Origin: DASUCS01 sp041166385
GTDB taxonomy: Bacteria > Actinomycetota > Acidimicrobiia > Acidimicrobiales > JACDCH01
Length of the DNA stretch: 64,000 nucleotides
Direction: 5' to 3'
Assembly (NCBI GenBank): GCA_041166385.1
Contig: JBEEFW010000148.1
Coordinates: forward strand, 27,397-91,396
The notes under the pieces are model-generated. The model saw only the letters and a program-made list of their open reading frames with translations, made no database searches and was not told where the DNA came from. Each line of letters starts with the position of its first letter. Position 1 is the stretch's first letter. Shown piece by piece: positions 43,662 to 51,364 of this stretch. The translations under genes were made by a program, and so were the position numbers.

Positions 43662-44042
43662 ATGCTGGTGAACACGTCTGCTGCAGCCGATGGTGGTGAT
43701 GAGTGGGAGCAGCCCCCTTGCGCCGGTCAAGGCGATCTCTTCTTCTCGGCCGAGCTGTCCGACCACGCGGCCGCGAAAGCGATCTGCCAGGGCTGCGGCC
43801 AGAAGGTTCGATGCGCTCGTGTTGCCATCGAGGTCGGAGCAGTCGACGGCATCTGGGCGGGGATGACAATCGACGAGCTCAATCGAGGGTTGAGCGATGC
43901 TGACCGACGCCGAGCTCGATCAGTTGGCCACCCTTCGGCGACAAACCGCGCTGCTGTGTCCCCAGTGCACCGCGGAGCCGACGACGTCAACGGGACTGGG
44001 CCTGAGCTGTCGGGCGAAGCGGTCGCAGACCCTGGCGCGTGA
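43662..44042 (+). CDS. WhiB-like iron-sulfur transcription factor
   Basis: A 126-residue protein with the WhiB pattern: Cys20 (PPCAGQG), Cys42 and Cys45 (AICQGCGQ), Cys51 (VRCAR) ligating a 4Fe-4S cluster, then GIWAGMT in place of the usual G[VI]WGG turn. WhiB proteins bind sigma factors and are limited to actinobacteria and their phages. The last 40 residues use codons unlike the rest and overlap another frame (43897-44112) that looks more gene-like, so the native protein may be shorter or the tail recently extended. Confidence 0.87.
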   Translation: MLVNTSAAADGGDEWEQPPCAGQGDLFFSAELSDHAAAKAICQGCGQKVRCARVAIEVGAVDGIWAGMTIDELNRGLSDADRRRARSVGHPSATNRAAVSPVHRGADDVNGTGPELSGEAVADPGA

Positions 44043-44112
44043 GCGCAAGAGGCGGTGGTGGGCCGCGCACGGCCGAGACTGGCGAGCAGCTCGACGTGCA
44101 CGCGCCGCCTGA
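43897..44112 (+). CDS. Small Cys- and Arg-rich unknown protein overlapping whiB
   Basis: A 71-residue frame starting at an ATG inside whiB (+1 relative) with strong G/C third positions. LLCPQC plus one later Cys (LSCRAKR) hint at a small metal site, followed by a very basic Trp-rich tail (RERKRRWWAAHGRDWRAARR). The overlap with whiB is 146 bp. It may be a real overlapping gene or the remnant of one after a change in the whiB stop. Confidence 0.45.
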   Translation: MLTDAELDQLATLRRQTALLCPQCTAEPTTSTGLGLSCRAKRSQTLARERKRRWWAAHGRDWRAARRARAA

Positions 44113-44114
44113 AG

Positions 44115-44133
44115 GTGATTCCGCTGGAATCAC
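44115..44133. promoter_or_regulatory. 19-bp palindrome, copy 1
   Basis: GTGATTCC-GCT-GGAATCAC is a perfect 8-bp inverted repeat. A second copy with the same inner 7-bp arms lies at 46537-46555. It sits 2 bases after the stop of 43897-44112 and 110 bases before the next gene. No T run follows, so an operator is more likely than a terminator. Confidence 0.55.
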
Positions 44134-44242
44134 GACGACTTGCACGGGACAACTCTGAGCTGAGAGTGGCAGCACCCTGTCATCGCGTTCTCGAGGTACG
44201 CCGACATGGTGAGTACCCGCACCGCGGACGGGCTAGCGCCGG

Positions 44243-44641
44243 GTGAGCAGCCGTCGAGGCGAACGAGACCGACGCAAACGTGTCGCGTTGCGACAGAAGC
44301 TGGTCGAGCGAGGTATGCCGCCCGAGGAAGTCGATCTAGCCATTGCCGACCTCGCGCGCCGACAACGGCGGCATAGAGAACACGCACGCGCAGCCGAGCT
44401 CGCGGCTGCCACCGAAGCCAGCGCCCGGGCGCTCGCACAAGCTCAAGCCGAGGAGGAGATCTACCGACAGCTGAGTCCGAACGACAGCGCGTTTCGGCCC
44501 TCACTTCCCGACTCACTTCTGCGCGGCGCGGCCCGCGCAACCGGTGAGACCGCCCGGGCTGTTCGCCGGGGTCGCACGCTAACGAGGTTCGAGTACCAGC
44601 AGCGGACCCGAATCGACGGGAGCGGCGATGCGCGTACCTGA
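44243..44641 (+). CDS. Unknown basic coiled-coil protein
   Basis: A 132-residue Arg/Ala-rich protein, mostly helical (KLVERGMPPEEVDLAIADLA, then RQRRHREHARAAELAAATEA). No family recognised. The start is a GTG at 44243; its end overlaps the next gene by 14 bp. Part of the coupled series 44243-46509. Confidence 0.6.
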   Translation: MSSRRGERDRRKRVALRQKLVERGMPPEEVDLAIADLARRQRRHREHARAAELAAATEASARALAQAQAEEEIYRQLSPNDSAFRPSLPDSLLRGAARATGETARAVRRGRTLTRFEYQQRTRIDGSGDART

Positions 44642-45074
44642 CGGCTCTGTGCTGCTCACCGGTCGGGAGTGCGCGTCACTGGATCCGCGCCGTCTTCGCG
44701 AGCTGTGCAACGCCGAGGCGCGTCGCAACGGTTTGAGCTCCGCAACGCCCGGTGTCCTCGAGCTGCTCGCCGAGCTCGAGGATGCGGCTAGCCGATACAT
44801 GGCTCGTCGGGCGGCAGAGGCCGTGACCGCCATGACCGGTTCAGGTGACCCCTCTGAGCAGCCGCTCGGTCATGCCGGTCACGCGTCGGGAGCGGGCGGG
44901 TCCAACATGCCCGAGATGACTGCAGGACAGGTGGCCTCGACACTGGGTCTTCAAGAGCGGCAAGTCCGAAGGCTGCGCGAGCAGCGAGTGATTGTCGGAA
45001 GGAAGATCGGTCGTGGATATCTGTACGACGCAGTCTCAGTCGCCGACGAGGCCGGGCGGCGAGCGGCCCGATGA
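44628..45074 (+). CDS. HTH protein of unknown role
   Basis: A 148-residue protein. The N-terminal half is helical and unrecognised; residues about 95-145 form a MerR/excisionase-like HTH (MTAGQVASTLGLQERQVRRL, then REQRVIVGRKIGRGYLYD). It probably binds DNA within the element. Its end overlaps the next start by 4 bp (ATGA). Confidence 0.68.
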   Translation: MRVPDGSVLLTGRECASLDPRRLRELCNAEARRNGLSSATPGVLELLAELEDAASRYMARRAAEAVTAMTGSGDPSEQPLGHAGHASGAGGSNMPEMTAGQVASTLGLQERQVRRLREQRVIVGRKIGRGYLYDAVSVADEAGRRAAR

Positions 45075-45628
45075 CATTGGACGGAGGGTGGTCTTCAGCG
45101 CCAGCGCGAGCGGCTGCCGATCGACTCGCCAGGGCCGTATCAGCGAAACACGGTCGACGTCGGGGCAAACCTCTCGAGTCATTCGACCTGACGAAGGTGC
45201 ATGTCCAGCACATGGTCGACAACACGCTCGTCGACGCCGTCACGGGCAAGGTCGCGATGCCGGGTGCGCAGAAGGCACACATGCTGGACATGGCCGACAC
45301 TGTCCACGATCCGCGGATGGCTGACGGCTACCGCAAGCTCGCCGCGGTCGCTGATGTAGGGCTCGATGTGGAGCTCACACTTGCGACCGCCAATCAGCCT
45401 GATCTGAAGGCGATCGCCGGCGACCTCGGCAAGTCAGCTCTGTGGCTTCGAGAGAAGGCCATCACACGACTGCTCACCCGCGCCGCCGGCGCCGACGTCG
45501 GCGAGGTTGCCAAGATGTCGAAGCCGGCCCTACGTAAAGCGATCGAGGGCGCAGATCTCGAGACCCGCCGCACGTTGAAGGCCGCGGTCGAACTCTGGAC
45601 AGCCGAGAGTGCCACCGGACGACGCTGA
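45071..45628 (+). CDS. Unknown protein
   Basis: A 185-residue protein, basic at the N-terminus and helical later (TLATANQPDLKAIAGDLGKS, ALWLREKAITRLLTRAAGAD). No motif is recognised. Translationally coupled to the HTH gene upstream and followed by a 66-bp gap. Gene-like codon use. Confidence 0.65.
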   Translation: MTLDGGWSSAPARAAADRLARAVSAKHGRRRGKPLESFDLTKVHVQHMVDNTLVDAVTGKVAMPGAQKAHMLDMADTVHDPRMADGYRKLAAVADVGLDVELTLATANQPDLKAIAGDLGKSALWLREKAITRLLTRAAGADVGEVAKMSKPALRKAIEGADLETRRTLKAAVELWTAESATGRR

Positions 45629-45694
45629 CAACATCAGACCATCTCGGCCATCGGCGGTACATGACCCGATGCGCCAGACCCAAGGAGTAGCAAC

Positions 45695-45949
45695 GTGGCA
45701 GTTGTGACGATCACGGAGACAGGAACACAGGTCCAGTACGTCTGTGACGCAGGCATCACCGTCAGCCGGCCGATGTTCAACGCGCTCCTCCAAGAGGCGC
45801 GTGCCGAGATGGACCCTGCGGACGGCGGCCGGGTCTACCAGCTCGACATCGGCGGAACGTCGGGTCTGATCACGAAGGGCAACCGAAGTACCGACCTCGC
45901 GCAACGAGTGCGGGCCTGCTTCACTCGATTTGGGATAGGAACAGCATGA
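45695..45949 (+). CDS. Small unknown protein
   Basis: An 84-residue protein starting at GTG 45695 after an AAGGAG ribosome binding site. It looks beta-rich (VVTITETGTQVQYVCDAGIT). No family recognised. Its stop overlaps the next ATG by 4 bp. Confidence 0.62.
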   Translation: MAVVTITETGTQVQYVCDAGITVSRPMFNALLQEARAEMDPADGGRVYQLDIGGTSGLITKGNRSTDLAQRVRACFTRFGIGTA

Positions 45950-46509
45950 GAGACGTCCAGGACATCGCGGCCGTGCAGACTTCGGCGGGGTGGCATCGAG
46001 TGCGCGGCAAGCGAGCGTCGATGGAAGTGGTCCAGCTCCTTGGTCGAGCACAAGAGATCGTTCGGTTCATCGACGATGAGACCGGCGATGAGGTGATGAT
46101 GCCCGTGACGGCGATCACCGCATTCGACGGGACGCTGGTCGACACCGAAGGCGACCAGAGGCGGGCTGCAGCGGAAGAAGCTGCAGCAGCGCGACGCCCT
46201 CAGATCCACGAGGTCGAGCACCTCAAGGGGCTCGACCTCGGCCACCTCGAGCGAGCCCGATTCCTTCTGCAGCAATGCATCGACCGCCCGGAACTGTCGT
46301 CGAGACACGCACCCTCCATCGCCATGTACCTGGGGGCAAACCTCGGCGGCGACACCCAAGCGGCCATCGAGAAAGCACGTGGCCACTTCCTGGCACGCAT
46401 CCGGGGCAACGAGGCCGTTCGTCTACGTGCGGCGCTCGACGAGGCCCTCGTTGCCCGAGGGGTCAACGTGGACGAAGCAATGGCACAACTCGCCAACGCT
46501 CGGACCTAG
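45946..46509 (+). CDS. Unknown protein
   Basis: A 187-residue protein with an N-terminal beta-like part (SAGWHRVRGKRASMEVVQLL) and a helical C-terminal half (DLGHLERARFLLQQCIDRPE). No known domain. Last gene of the coupled series; the second TGATTCC palindrome lies 27 bp beyond its stop. Confidence 0.65.
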   Translation: MRDVQDIAAVQTSAGWHRVRGKRASMEVVQLLGRAQEIVRFIDDETGDEVMMPVTAITAFDGTLVDTEGDQRRAAAEEAAAARRPQIHEVEHLKGLDLGHLERARFLLQQCIDRPELSSRHAPSIAMYLGANLGGDTQAAIEKARGHFLARIRGNEAVRLRAALDEALVARGVNVDEAMAQLANART

Positions 46510-46526
46510 TCGCCGCGCCGACGTCG

Positions 46527-46849
46527 TCACGGGCGGTTGATTCCGCCGGAATCAAGGGGGAGCGTCGAACGGTCGCCGACGCCTCGCTCGTCGACGACAG
46601 GGATCGCAGCGATGACCACGTCCGGGTCCGTGGGGACCCAGCCGAGGCACTCGCCGTTGAACCCGCGCGCTCCAGCTCGTAGACGCCGGGCGCCACCTCG
46701 GTGCGCACCGGCGGCGTCACTGCTTGCCACAAGGGCAATGAGCGCCTGGGCCCTCGCTCTGTGCCACCGCGAGGACCGTACGGCGCAGCTGAGGGGCCTG
46801 TCATCACGTTCTCGTCGAGCCGCCCCACTGAGTACCCACACCAAGGCAT
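46527..46849 (-). pseudogene. Possible frameshifted gene remnant
   Basis: On the minus strand, the frame reading MPWCGYSVGRLDENVMTG ... VAPGVYELERAG (from 46849) and the frame reading GFNGECLGWVPTDPDVVIAA ... PLDSGG (to 46527) each look gene-like only on their own side of about 46675, and joining them by one base shift gives a continuous sensible protein of about 107 residues. The palindrome at 46537-46555 falls within the end of this frame. This could be a decayed gene or chance. Confidence 0.3.
46537..46555. promoter_or_regulatory. 19-bp palindrome, copy 2
   Basis: TTGATTCC-GCC-GGAATCAA, a perfect 8-bp inverted repeat sharing arms with 44115-44133. Confidence 0.55.
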
Positions 46850-47265
46850 CTCGCAGGATGTACGGGGTCTGGGAGATTTTGGCCGGAAGACCTCGCCGAG
46901 CCCCGCCCGAGGCTCGAGGGGACGTCCGCGGGGAGGCGCGCGCGCCGACTTTGTGCGCGCGACGGCGGTCGCGCAGGTAGCCGCGCAGCGCTACCTGCAA
47001 GTGTGTAGGGCACCTTTCCGGTGCTGCGCGACGGGCGGATTCGTTGGTCCGGCGGCTGTTTCTGAGTTCGCGGGTCCGTGCGGCGACCGAGCTGTTCGAG
47101 TCCGGTGGTTTTCGTGTGCTGGATGCCTTTCGGCCGGCGGCGGGAGCTTCGGGCAACGCCTGCGGCAACGGATCGGGCGCGGCTCGGGGCTCGGGCAACG
47201 AAAAAAGCCTTCGGGCAACGATGCGGGCAACGATCCGGGCAACGGCAGCAGCGCACGATCGACGG
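46850..47265. other. Structured non-coding region: candidate replication origin or control locus
   Basis: No convincing gene is present on either strand. There is a perfect 9-bp hairpin GCAGGTAGC/GCTACCTGC (46973-46981 with 46990-46998, 8-base loop), a nearby GCGCGCG inverted repeat (about 46937-46960) and, at the right, the iteron-like array 47150-47244. Such a combination is common at plasmid origins but no Rep protein is recognised. Confidence 0.45.
47150..47244 (+). repeat. Iteron-like array of CGGGCAACG
   Basis: Six copies of CGGGCAACG (one with GCGGCAACG) start at 47150, 47162, 47192, 47212, 47224 and 47236. The last three and the first two are spaced by exactly 12 bases, giving a CGGGCAACGATS unit. 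The array ends 21 bp before the ATG of the basic coiled-coil gene at 47266, whose product is a candidate binder. Confidence 0.75.
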
Positions 47266-47739
47266 ATGGATGACAAGAGTCGAGGTCGACCTCGTCGATG
47301 GAAGAACGCCGCTGAGCGCTCCCGCGCCTACCGCGCAGCGAAGGCCAGAGACTTCGCCGAACCGATTGCGGTCCGGCGCGAGGCGCAGAGGCTGCGTGTC
47401 GAGATCACTGCGGCGAGACGCGCCCTCAAGCGGGAGCGGCGGCGCGCTGAGGGATTTCGACTCGGTCTGGCTCAGGCCCAGTCTCGGGCCCTGGTGCTGG
47501 AGAAGCGAGCACGCGAACGCCTGGCTCGCCTCGAGGGCCAGAACCGGCAACTGCGCCGCCGAGTTGAGATGGCCGAGGGCCGAGCTGAGCGCCTGGCGCA
47601 GATGCACTTGAGGCTCGCCCGATCGACCGACGACACGACGGTGACGGCGGAACCTCGGGTGTTACTGGGCCTCGAGCCCGGGCCGCTATCGCTGGTGCTG
47701 AATCGGGCCCGGCGCCGTGAGGCGGAGCCCTGGCGGTGA
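47266..47739 (+). CDS. Basic coiled-coil protein, unknown role
   Basis: A 157-residue, very Arg-rich protein, predicted to be one long coiled coil (about 35-125: AQRLRVEITAARRALKRERR, ALVLEKRARERLARLEGQNR). The N-terminus RGRPRRWKNAAERSRAYRAA resembles an AT-hook or basic DNA-binding segment; this layout recalls KfrA-type plasmid proteins. It starts just after the iteron-like repeats and overlaps the next HTH gene (GTGA). Confidence 0.7.
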   Translation: MDDKSRGRPRRWKNAAERSRAYRAAKARDFAEPIAVRREAQRLRVEITAARRALKRERRRAEGFRLGLAQAQSRALVLEKRARERLARLEGQNRQLRRRVEMAEGRAERLAQMHLRLARSTDDTTVTAEPRVLLGLEPGPLSLVLNRARRREAEPWR

Positions 47740-48047
47740 CAACTCTGCTCACCGTGGAGCAGGCGGCTGAGCGGCTTGCCATGACCGAGCGTGGCGTCCG
47801 CCGGCTCATCGCAAACGAGGGGCTCACCGTCGTGCGCCTGGGACGAACAATCCGGATTGATGCCGAGGATCTCGAAAGTTTCGTCGCTGCGCACAAGCAT
47901 CGGCGCGCAGATCAGCATCAGACGTTCGCTCCGTTCGCGGCAACCGATCCGTTGCTCTTCGGCACTGGGCGGCGAACTAGCCGAGGCGCGAGAGCCTCTC
48001 GATCGACACGACCCGACGGCGTGGAGCGCAGCTCTGAGATGAGTTGA
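47736..48047 (+). CDS. Excisionase-family HTH protein
   Basis: A 103-residue protein with an HTH_17/excisionase domain in the first 55 residues: LTVEQAAERLAMTERGVRRL, then VVRLGRTIRIDAEDLESFVA. It is a close paralogue of 50970-51233. The C-terminal tail is Arg/Ser-rich. Start GTG 47736 overlaps the upstream stop. It may regulate the iteron-linked genes or excision. Confidence 0.8.
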   Translation: MTTLLTVEQAAERLAMTERGVRRLIANEGLTVVRLGRTIRIDAEDLESFVAAHKHRRADQHQTFAPFAATDPLLFGTGRRTSRGARASRSTRPDGVERSSEMS

Positions 48048-48110
48048 CGCAGCCCCTCGGGCAGCGGCACAACCACCCGGGCCCCACGCTGGGCGTACGG
48101 TGAATGGGTC

Positions 48111-48506
48111 ATGAGCGACGACGGTTTGCCTCGACGAGTGACCTGGCGAGTTGGCGCCGCAGGAGTGCTCGTCGGCGTGGCGTTGTCCGCTGTCGCCTTC
48201 GGCGTCGCTACCAACAACCGTGACAGCGGGTCGCCGTCACGTCGAATCAACGATCTAGTCGTGTCGACCTCGACTAGCGGGCCGCCCACGACCACATCGT
48301 CTGAGGCAACGACGACGACATCGACGCCGGCTCCGATCACTTCGGCCCCCGGCACGCCGGCGCCGATCGATCAACGCGTCACGAACCTCGAGGGGCGTGT
48401 TGACAATCTCGAGCAGAGCACCACGACCACCACGACGATGCCGTCGACGACCACGACGACGCCCACCACGATCTGCTACGAGCCCGACGGTGTGTGCGAC
48501 AGCTAG
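48111..48506 (+). CDS. Single-pass membrane or secreted protein with Thr-rich stalk
   Basis: A 131-residue protein with one hydrophobic helix (about 14-33: AAGVLVGVALSAVAFGVATN) followed by Thr/Ser/Pro-rich outer segments and a short coiled-coil piece RVTNLEGRVDNLEQ. The low-complexity ACGACC-type DNA encodes the Thr runs. Two Cys near the end may pair. Unknown function; a surface or virion-associated spacer is conceivable. Confidence 0.65.
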   Translation: MSDDGLPRRVTWRVGAAGVLVGVALSAVAFGVATNNRDSGSPSRRINDLVVSTSTSGPPTTTSSEATTTTSTPAPITSAPGTPAPIDQRVTNLEGRVDNLEQSTTTTTTMPSTTTTTPTTICYEPDGVCDS

Positions 48507-49199
48507 CTAGAGGCCGGTCGCAGTACAGACCAGCTCGTCGACCTGGTACAGCGGCGCGTCCGGGTCGTAAAGGTGAACGCTGCCGGGCCCACCGGTCACC
48601 CGCGCCTCAGCGAAGATGCTGAACGGGCCGGTGTTCAGCGTGCCGCCATGAAGCCACCGGAACTGCTGCGAGCCGGATGCACCCGCGGCGACCGCGACAG
48701 CGTTCGTCGTTGAACCGCCGCTGGACCGCAGTCGGATCTCACCGGTCGTCGCGCCGTCTGTCTGCCATCCGAGCCACGTCGACACGCCGCGGGACTCGAG
48801 GATCTCCATGCGAGCCGCCCACAGCGCGACGAACGCACCCGACGCTGTCGCCTTGCTGAAGGTGTTGTCGCGCCACGGGGTCGCCAGCCACGGTTGCCGG
48901 TAGCCGTCGTCGTTCACCTCGAAGTGCAGCGCGCCGGCGGCGTCGAGAACCGACAATCCATATCCCGAGGCAACGTTGATGTAGCCCGCCCGAGTTCGCA
49001 GTTGGCCGGTCGCGTCGTACATCTTGAGGCCATCGCGATCAAGCACGACGACTGTCTTGCCGGCGTCGTCGAGGATGGTGAACGATCCGCCCTTCACCGA
49101 CGTGTGTGTTGCCCGCGGCGCCGTACCAAGAATGCGGAGCTGTGACTCGATGTCGGCAAGTCGCGTGGCGAAGTCCTCAGGTCTGTTCGATTCGGCCAT
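48507..49199 (-). CDS. Phage minor-tail-like protein
   Basis: A 230-residue Gly/Ala-rich protein whose layout resembles actinophage minor tail or baseplate-associated proteins: short coiled coil RLADIESQLRIL, then beta repeats such as KGGSFTILDDAGKTVVVLDR and SGYGLSVLDAAGALHFEV. It would be a trimeric beta-rich fibre if correct. It is the only structural-phage-like gene in the element. Family assignment is by style rather than by a specific signature. Confidence 0.55.
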   Translation of the reverse strand: MAESNRPEDFATRLADIESQLRILGTAPRATHTSVKGGSFTILDDAGKTVVVLDRDGLKMYDATGQLRTRAGYINVASGYGLSVLDAAGALHFEVNDDGYRQPWLATPWRDNTFSKATASGAFVALWAARMEILESRGVSTWLGWQTDGATTGEIRLRSSGGSTTNAVAVAAGASGSQQFRWLHGGTLNTGPFSIFAEARVTGGPGSVHLYDPDAPLYQVDELVCTATGL

Positions 49200-49270
49200 C
49201 TAGCTCGAGCTCCTTTGGTTGCGGGCGTGCGGCTGCAGCTGCCGCGACGGAAGACCTGCGCCGCGCGAGA

Positions 49271-50227
49271 TCACGTGGCCGCTCGCTCGGCCCGCCATGC
49301 GGCGTCGAGGTCGAGGTACGAGCGCCACTGCGCCACGGTGCGATCGACCGCGGCATCGGCAACGTCCACAGGCTCCATGGCGAAGAAGTACTCGGCCTTC
49401 TCGCGTACCTGGGCTTCGTCGACGTCGGCGGCCTGGTGCTGCACGAGCTCGAGCGCCAGCTCGTCGGCGGCGCGCAGCGCGGCGGCTCGAGGCGGCTCCG
49501 TGCCGGCCAGGTTTCGAAGTCGGTGCTGGAGCACGCCGGACATGCTCTCGACGCCGTCGAAGGGTTCGTCGCACACGCGGTCAGCGAGTTCGTCTGGTCG
49601 CCACCCGTCGCCGGCGACGCGAGCCCGCACCAGGCGGGCGAGGAGAGTCGGCGTGCGCGCTGCCACAGCCTCGTTGACACTTCGCGGTAGGCATGCTCGG
49701 AACTGGTCCACCTCCTCCGATGTGCCTTCGATCCGCCGTGGCGGGGAGGAGGTGGTCTTCCCATCTACATCTACGACTCGAACACCCAGGTCGCGCGCGC
49801 GATCGGGCGCGAGGCCTCGCGCTGATTCGCGCGATGGTCGCGTCGGATCGCGCGGTGTCGGTGTCATTTGCTTGTCGTCGTCTTCGCGCGATTCGTCGCG
49901 AAGCGCATAACCCGAGTGTCGGCTAGTCCGTCGGTGGACGAGGCGGTCGTATGCCACGACCTCGAGGCGGCCGCGTCGGCTCGAGCCGAATCCCGTTGCC
50001 TTCACGAGCTCGAGTGTTTCGAGCTCCTCGAGGAGCTGTGAGATTCGCCGGCGGGAGCACGCCGCGAGCTCGGCCAGATCGGTGAGGGTGACGCCCTCGA
50101 GGCAGCCGCGATCGTTGTCGCGCCACGACGCGCTGCTGACGAGCTCGAAGAGCAGGAGTTTGGCGGCCGGGGAGATGAGGCCGCGCAGCGCGTCCCACGC
50201 GTCACGATCGAGCTGGATGAAGGTCAC
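49271..50227 (-). CDS. Winged-helix replication-initiator-like protein
   Basis: A 318-residue protein. Residues 1-85 contain a winged-helix domain: LDRDAWDALRGLISPAAKLL, then CLEGVTLTDLAELAACSRRR and ISQLLEELETLELVKATG; such N-termini occur in plasmid and phage replication or DNA-binding proteins. A disordered Arg/Asp/Pro linker follows, then a helical C-terminal region (NEAVAARTPTLLARLVRARV). Start is GTG 50227, 7 bp after the degenerate recombinase stop. A replication-initiator role is inference. Confidence 0.6.
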   Translation of the reverse strand: MTFIQLDRDAWDALRGLISPAAKLLLFELVSSASWRDNDRGCLEGVTLTDLAELAACSRRRISQLLEELETLELVKATGFGSSRRGRLEVVAYDRLVHRRTSRHSGYALRDESREDDDKQMTPTPRDPTRPSRESARGLAPDRARDLGVRVVDVDGKTTSSPPRRIEGTSEEVDQFRACLPRSVNEAVAARTPTLLARLVRARVAGDGWRPDELADRVCDEPFDGVESMSGVLQHRLRNLAGTEPPRAAALRAADELALELVQHQAADVDEAQVREKAEYFFAMEPVDVADAAVDRTVAQWRSYLDLDAAWRAERAAT

Positions 50228-50234
50228 AGGCCTT

Positions 50235-50966
50235 CTATTCGACGTCGGCGAAGCGAAGGTCGTCGGCCGACAGGAACGGAGGGAGGCCGGCGGCGTCAAT
50301 TAGGCGAATCACGATTCGGCGTGCGTCGTACCGGGTCAGTTGGGTGCCGTCGCCGCGCTCGAACAGGGCCCCGGTGCGGCGGGCACCGAGGTACTGACGT
50401 ATGGCGACCAGCGTCTCGGCATCGAACGCGAAGCTTCCGCGACGGCCGATTCGCATGCTGTAGCGGCCGCTTCCGAGGTCGAGGTCCTCGACGTGCAGGT
50501 TGCAGGCTTCGCTCACTCGGAGCTGTGCGCGCATGAGGAGCATGACGAGTGCCGCGGTGAACTGGCCGGCATCGGCGGCGCAGGCTTGCAGTCGTCGCGC
50601 CTGTGCTGCGTCGAGGGAGCGCGCTCTGGCCTGAGGTTTCGGTCGCTCGATTCCTGCGGTCGGAGCGTCGCCGGTGATGAGACCCATGGTTTTCGCCGTC
50701 TCAAACGCTGACGCGATCGCCGAGAGTCGCCTTCGCTTGGTGGCGGCGCGCAGGTCGATCGAGTCGAGGTATTGCTCGACGTCGTGCGCCCGCGCTCGGA
50801 GCGGGTCGAGATGGTGGTCAACGCACCACTCCTCCCAGGCAGTCAGATCTCGCCGGTAGGCCGCGAGCGTGTTGCCGGCGAATCGCGTGAGGTGGCTGCG
50901 GACTACGCCGCGCCACGGTTCGAGTTGGGGTGGATCGTCGCTCACGACGGCCAGATGGCTGGCCAC
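50235..50966 (-). CDS. Truncated/degenerate tyrosine recombinase
   Basis: A 243-residue XerD-like protein. The SAM-like core-binding domain (about 17-105: TRFAGNTLAAYRRDLTAWEE) is complete and Arg150 of the catalytic domain is present (AQLRVSEACNL). The box that should read HxLRH reads DDLRFA (residue 235 Asp in place of His), and the protein stops 5 residues after Arg238, so the second His and the Tyr nucleophile are missing. It is unlikely to cleave DNA, yet sits in an intact operon, so it may be a DNA-binding accessory protein or a decaying gene. Confidence 0.75.
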   Translation of the reverse strand: MASHLAVVSDDPPQLEPWRGVVRSHLTRFAGNTLAAYRRDLTAWEEWCVDHHLDPLRARAHDVEQYLDSIDLRAATKRRRLSAIASAFETAKTMGLITGDAPTAGIERPKPQARARSLDAAQARRLQACAADAGQFTAALVMLLMRAQLRVSEACNLHVEDLDLGSGRYSMRIGRRGSFAFDAETLVAIRQYLGARRTGALFERGDGTQLTRYDARRIVIRLIDAAGLPPFLSADDLRFADVE

Positions 50967-50969
50967 GAG

Positions 50970-51233
50970 CTAGACGGCCTTGCGGCGTCGTGAGATCGGG
51001 AACGGCTCGGTGACTTGTGTTGGGTGACGCGACTTGTCCGACGTCGGCCAGGAGGCAGTGCTGCGCTGCTGCTTGCATGACGCAACGAACGCGTCGAGGT
51101 CGTTGGGATCGAAGCGCAGCGTTCGGCCGAGCCGGATCGTGGGCAATCCTTCGTTGATCACGAGACGGCGGATGCCGCGCTCTGTGAGGTTCAGCCGCTC
51201 GGCGGCTTGTTGGATCGTGAGCAGGTTGGCCAT
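50970..51233 (-). CDS. Excisionase-family HTH protein (paralogue of 47736-48047)
   Basis: An 87-residue protein with LTIQQAAERLNLTERGIRRL and TIRLGRTLRFDPNDLDAFVA, near-identical in pattern to the first 55 residues of the gene at 47736. A GGAGG ribosome binding site precedes the ATG. It leads the right-end operon (HTH, degenerate recombinase, winged-helix protein) and may be its regulator or a directionality factor. Confidence 0.8.
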   Translation of the reverse strand: MANLLTIQQAAERLNLTERGIRRLVINEGLPTIRLGRTLRFDPNDLDAFVASCKQQRSTASWPTSDKSRHPTQVTEPFPISRRRKAV

Positions 51234-51364
51234 CAGGCCTCCACACCCTTTCTGGGGGTGAGTGGCGAAGCCGTCGTCGACGCGTGTGGCATCGAACGTG
51301 GTCAGCCTTCGCCGCGTGAATCGAGAGAACCGCTGCGGTCCCGAAGGGGAGCGGGGCGGTGGAG

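Noticed and set aside
47150..47244. CRISPR-like array
   Set aside because: Repeat units are 9-12 bases with almost no spacers, so they are iterons or simple repeats, not CRISPR; no cas genes are present.
46701..47273. Plus-strand frame through the hairpin and iteron region
   Set aside because: Amino-acid content is typical of GC-rich noise and the frame is interrupted by structured repeats.
46804..47607. Minus-strand frame across the iteron-like region
   Set aside because: It lacks coding character and opposes the coiled-coil gene; the repeats explain its open state.
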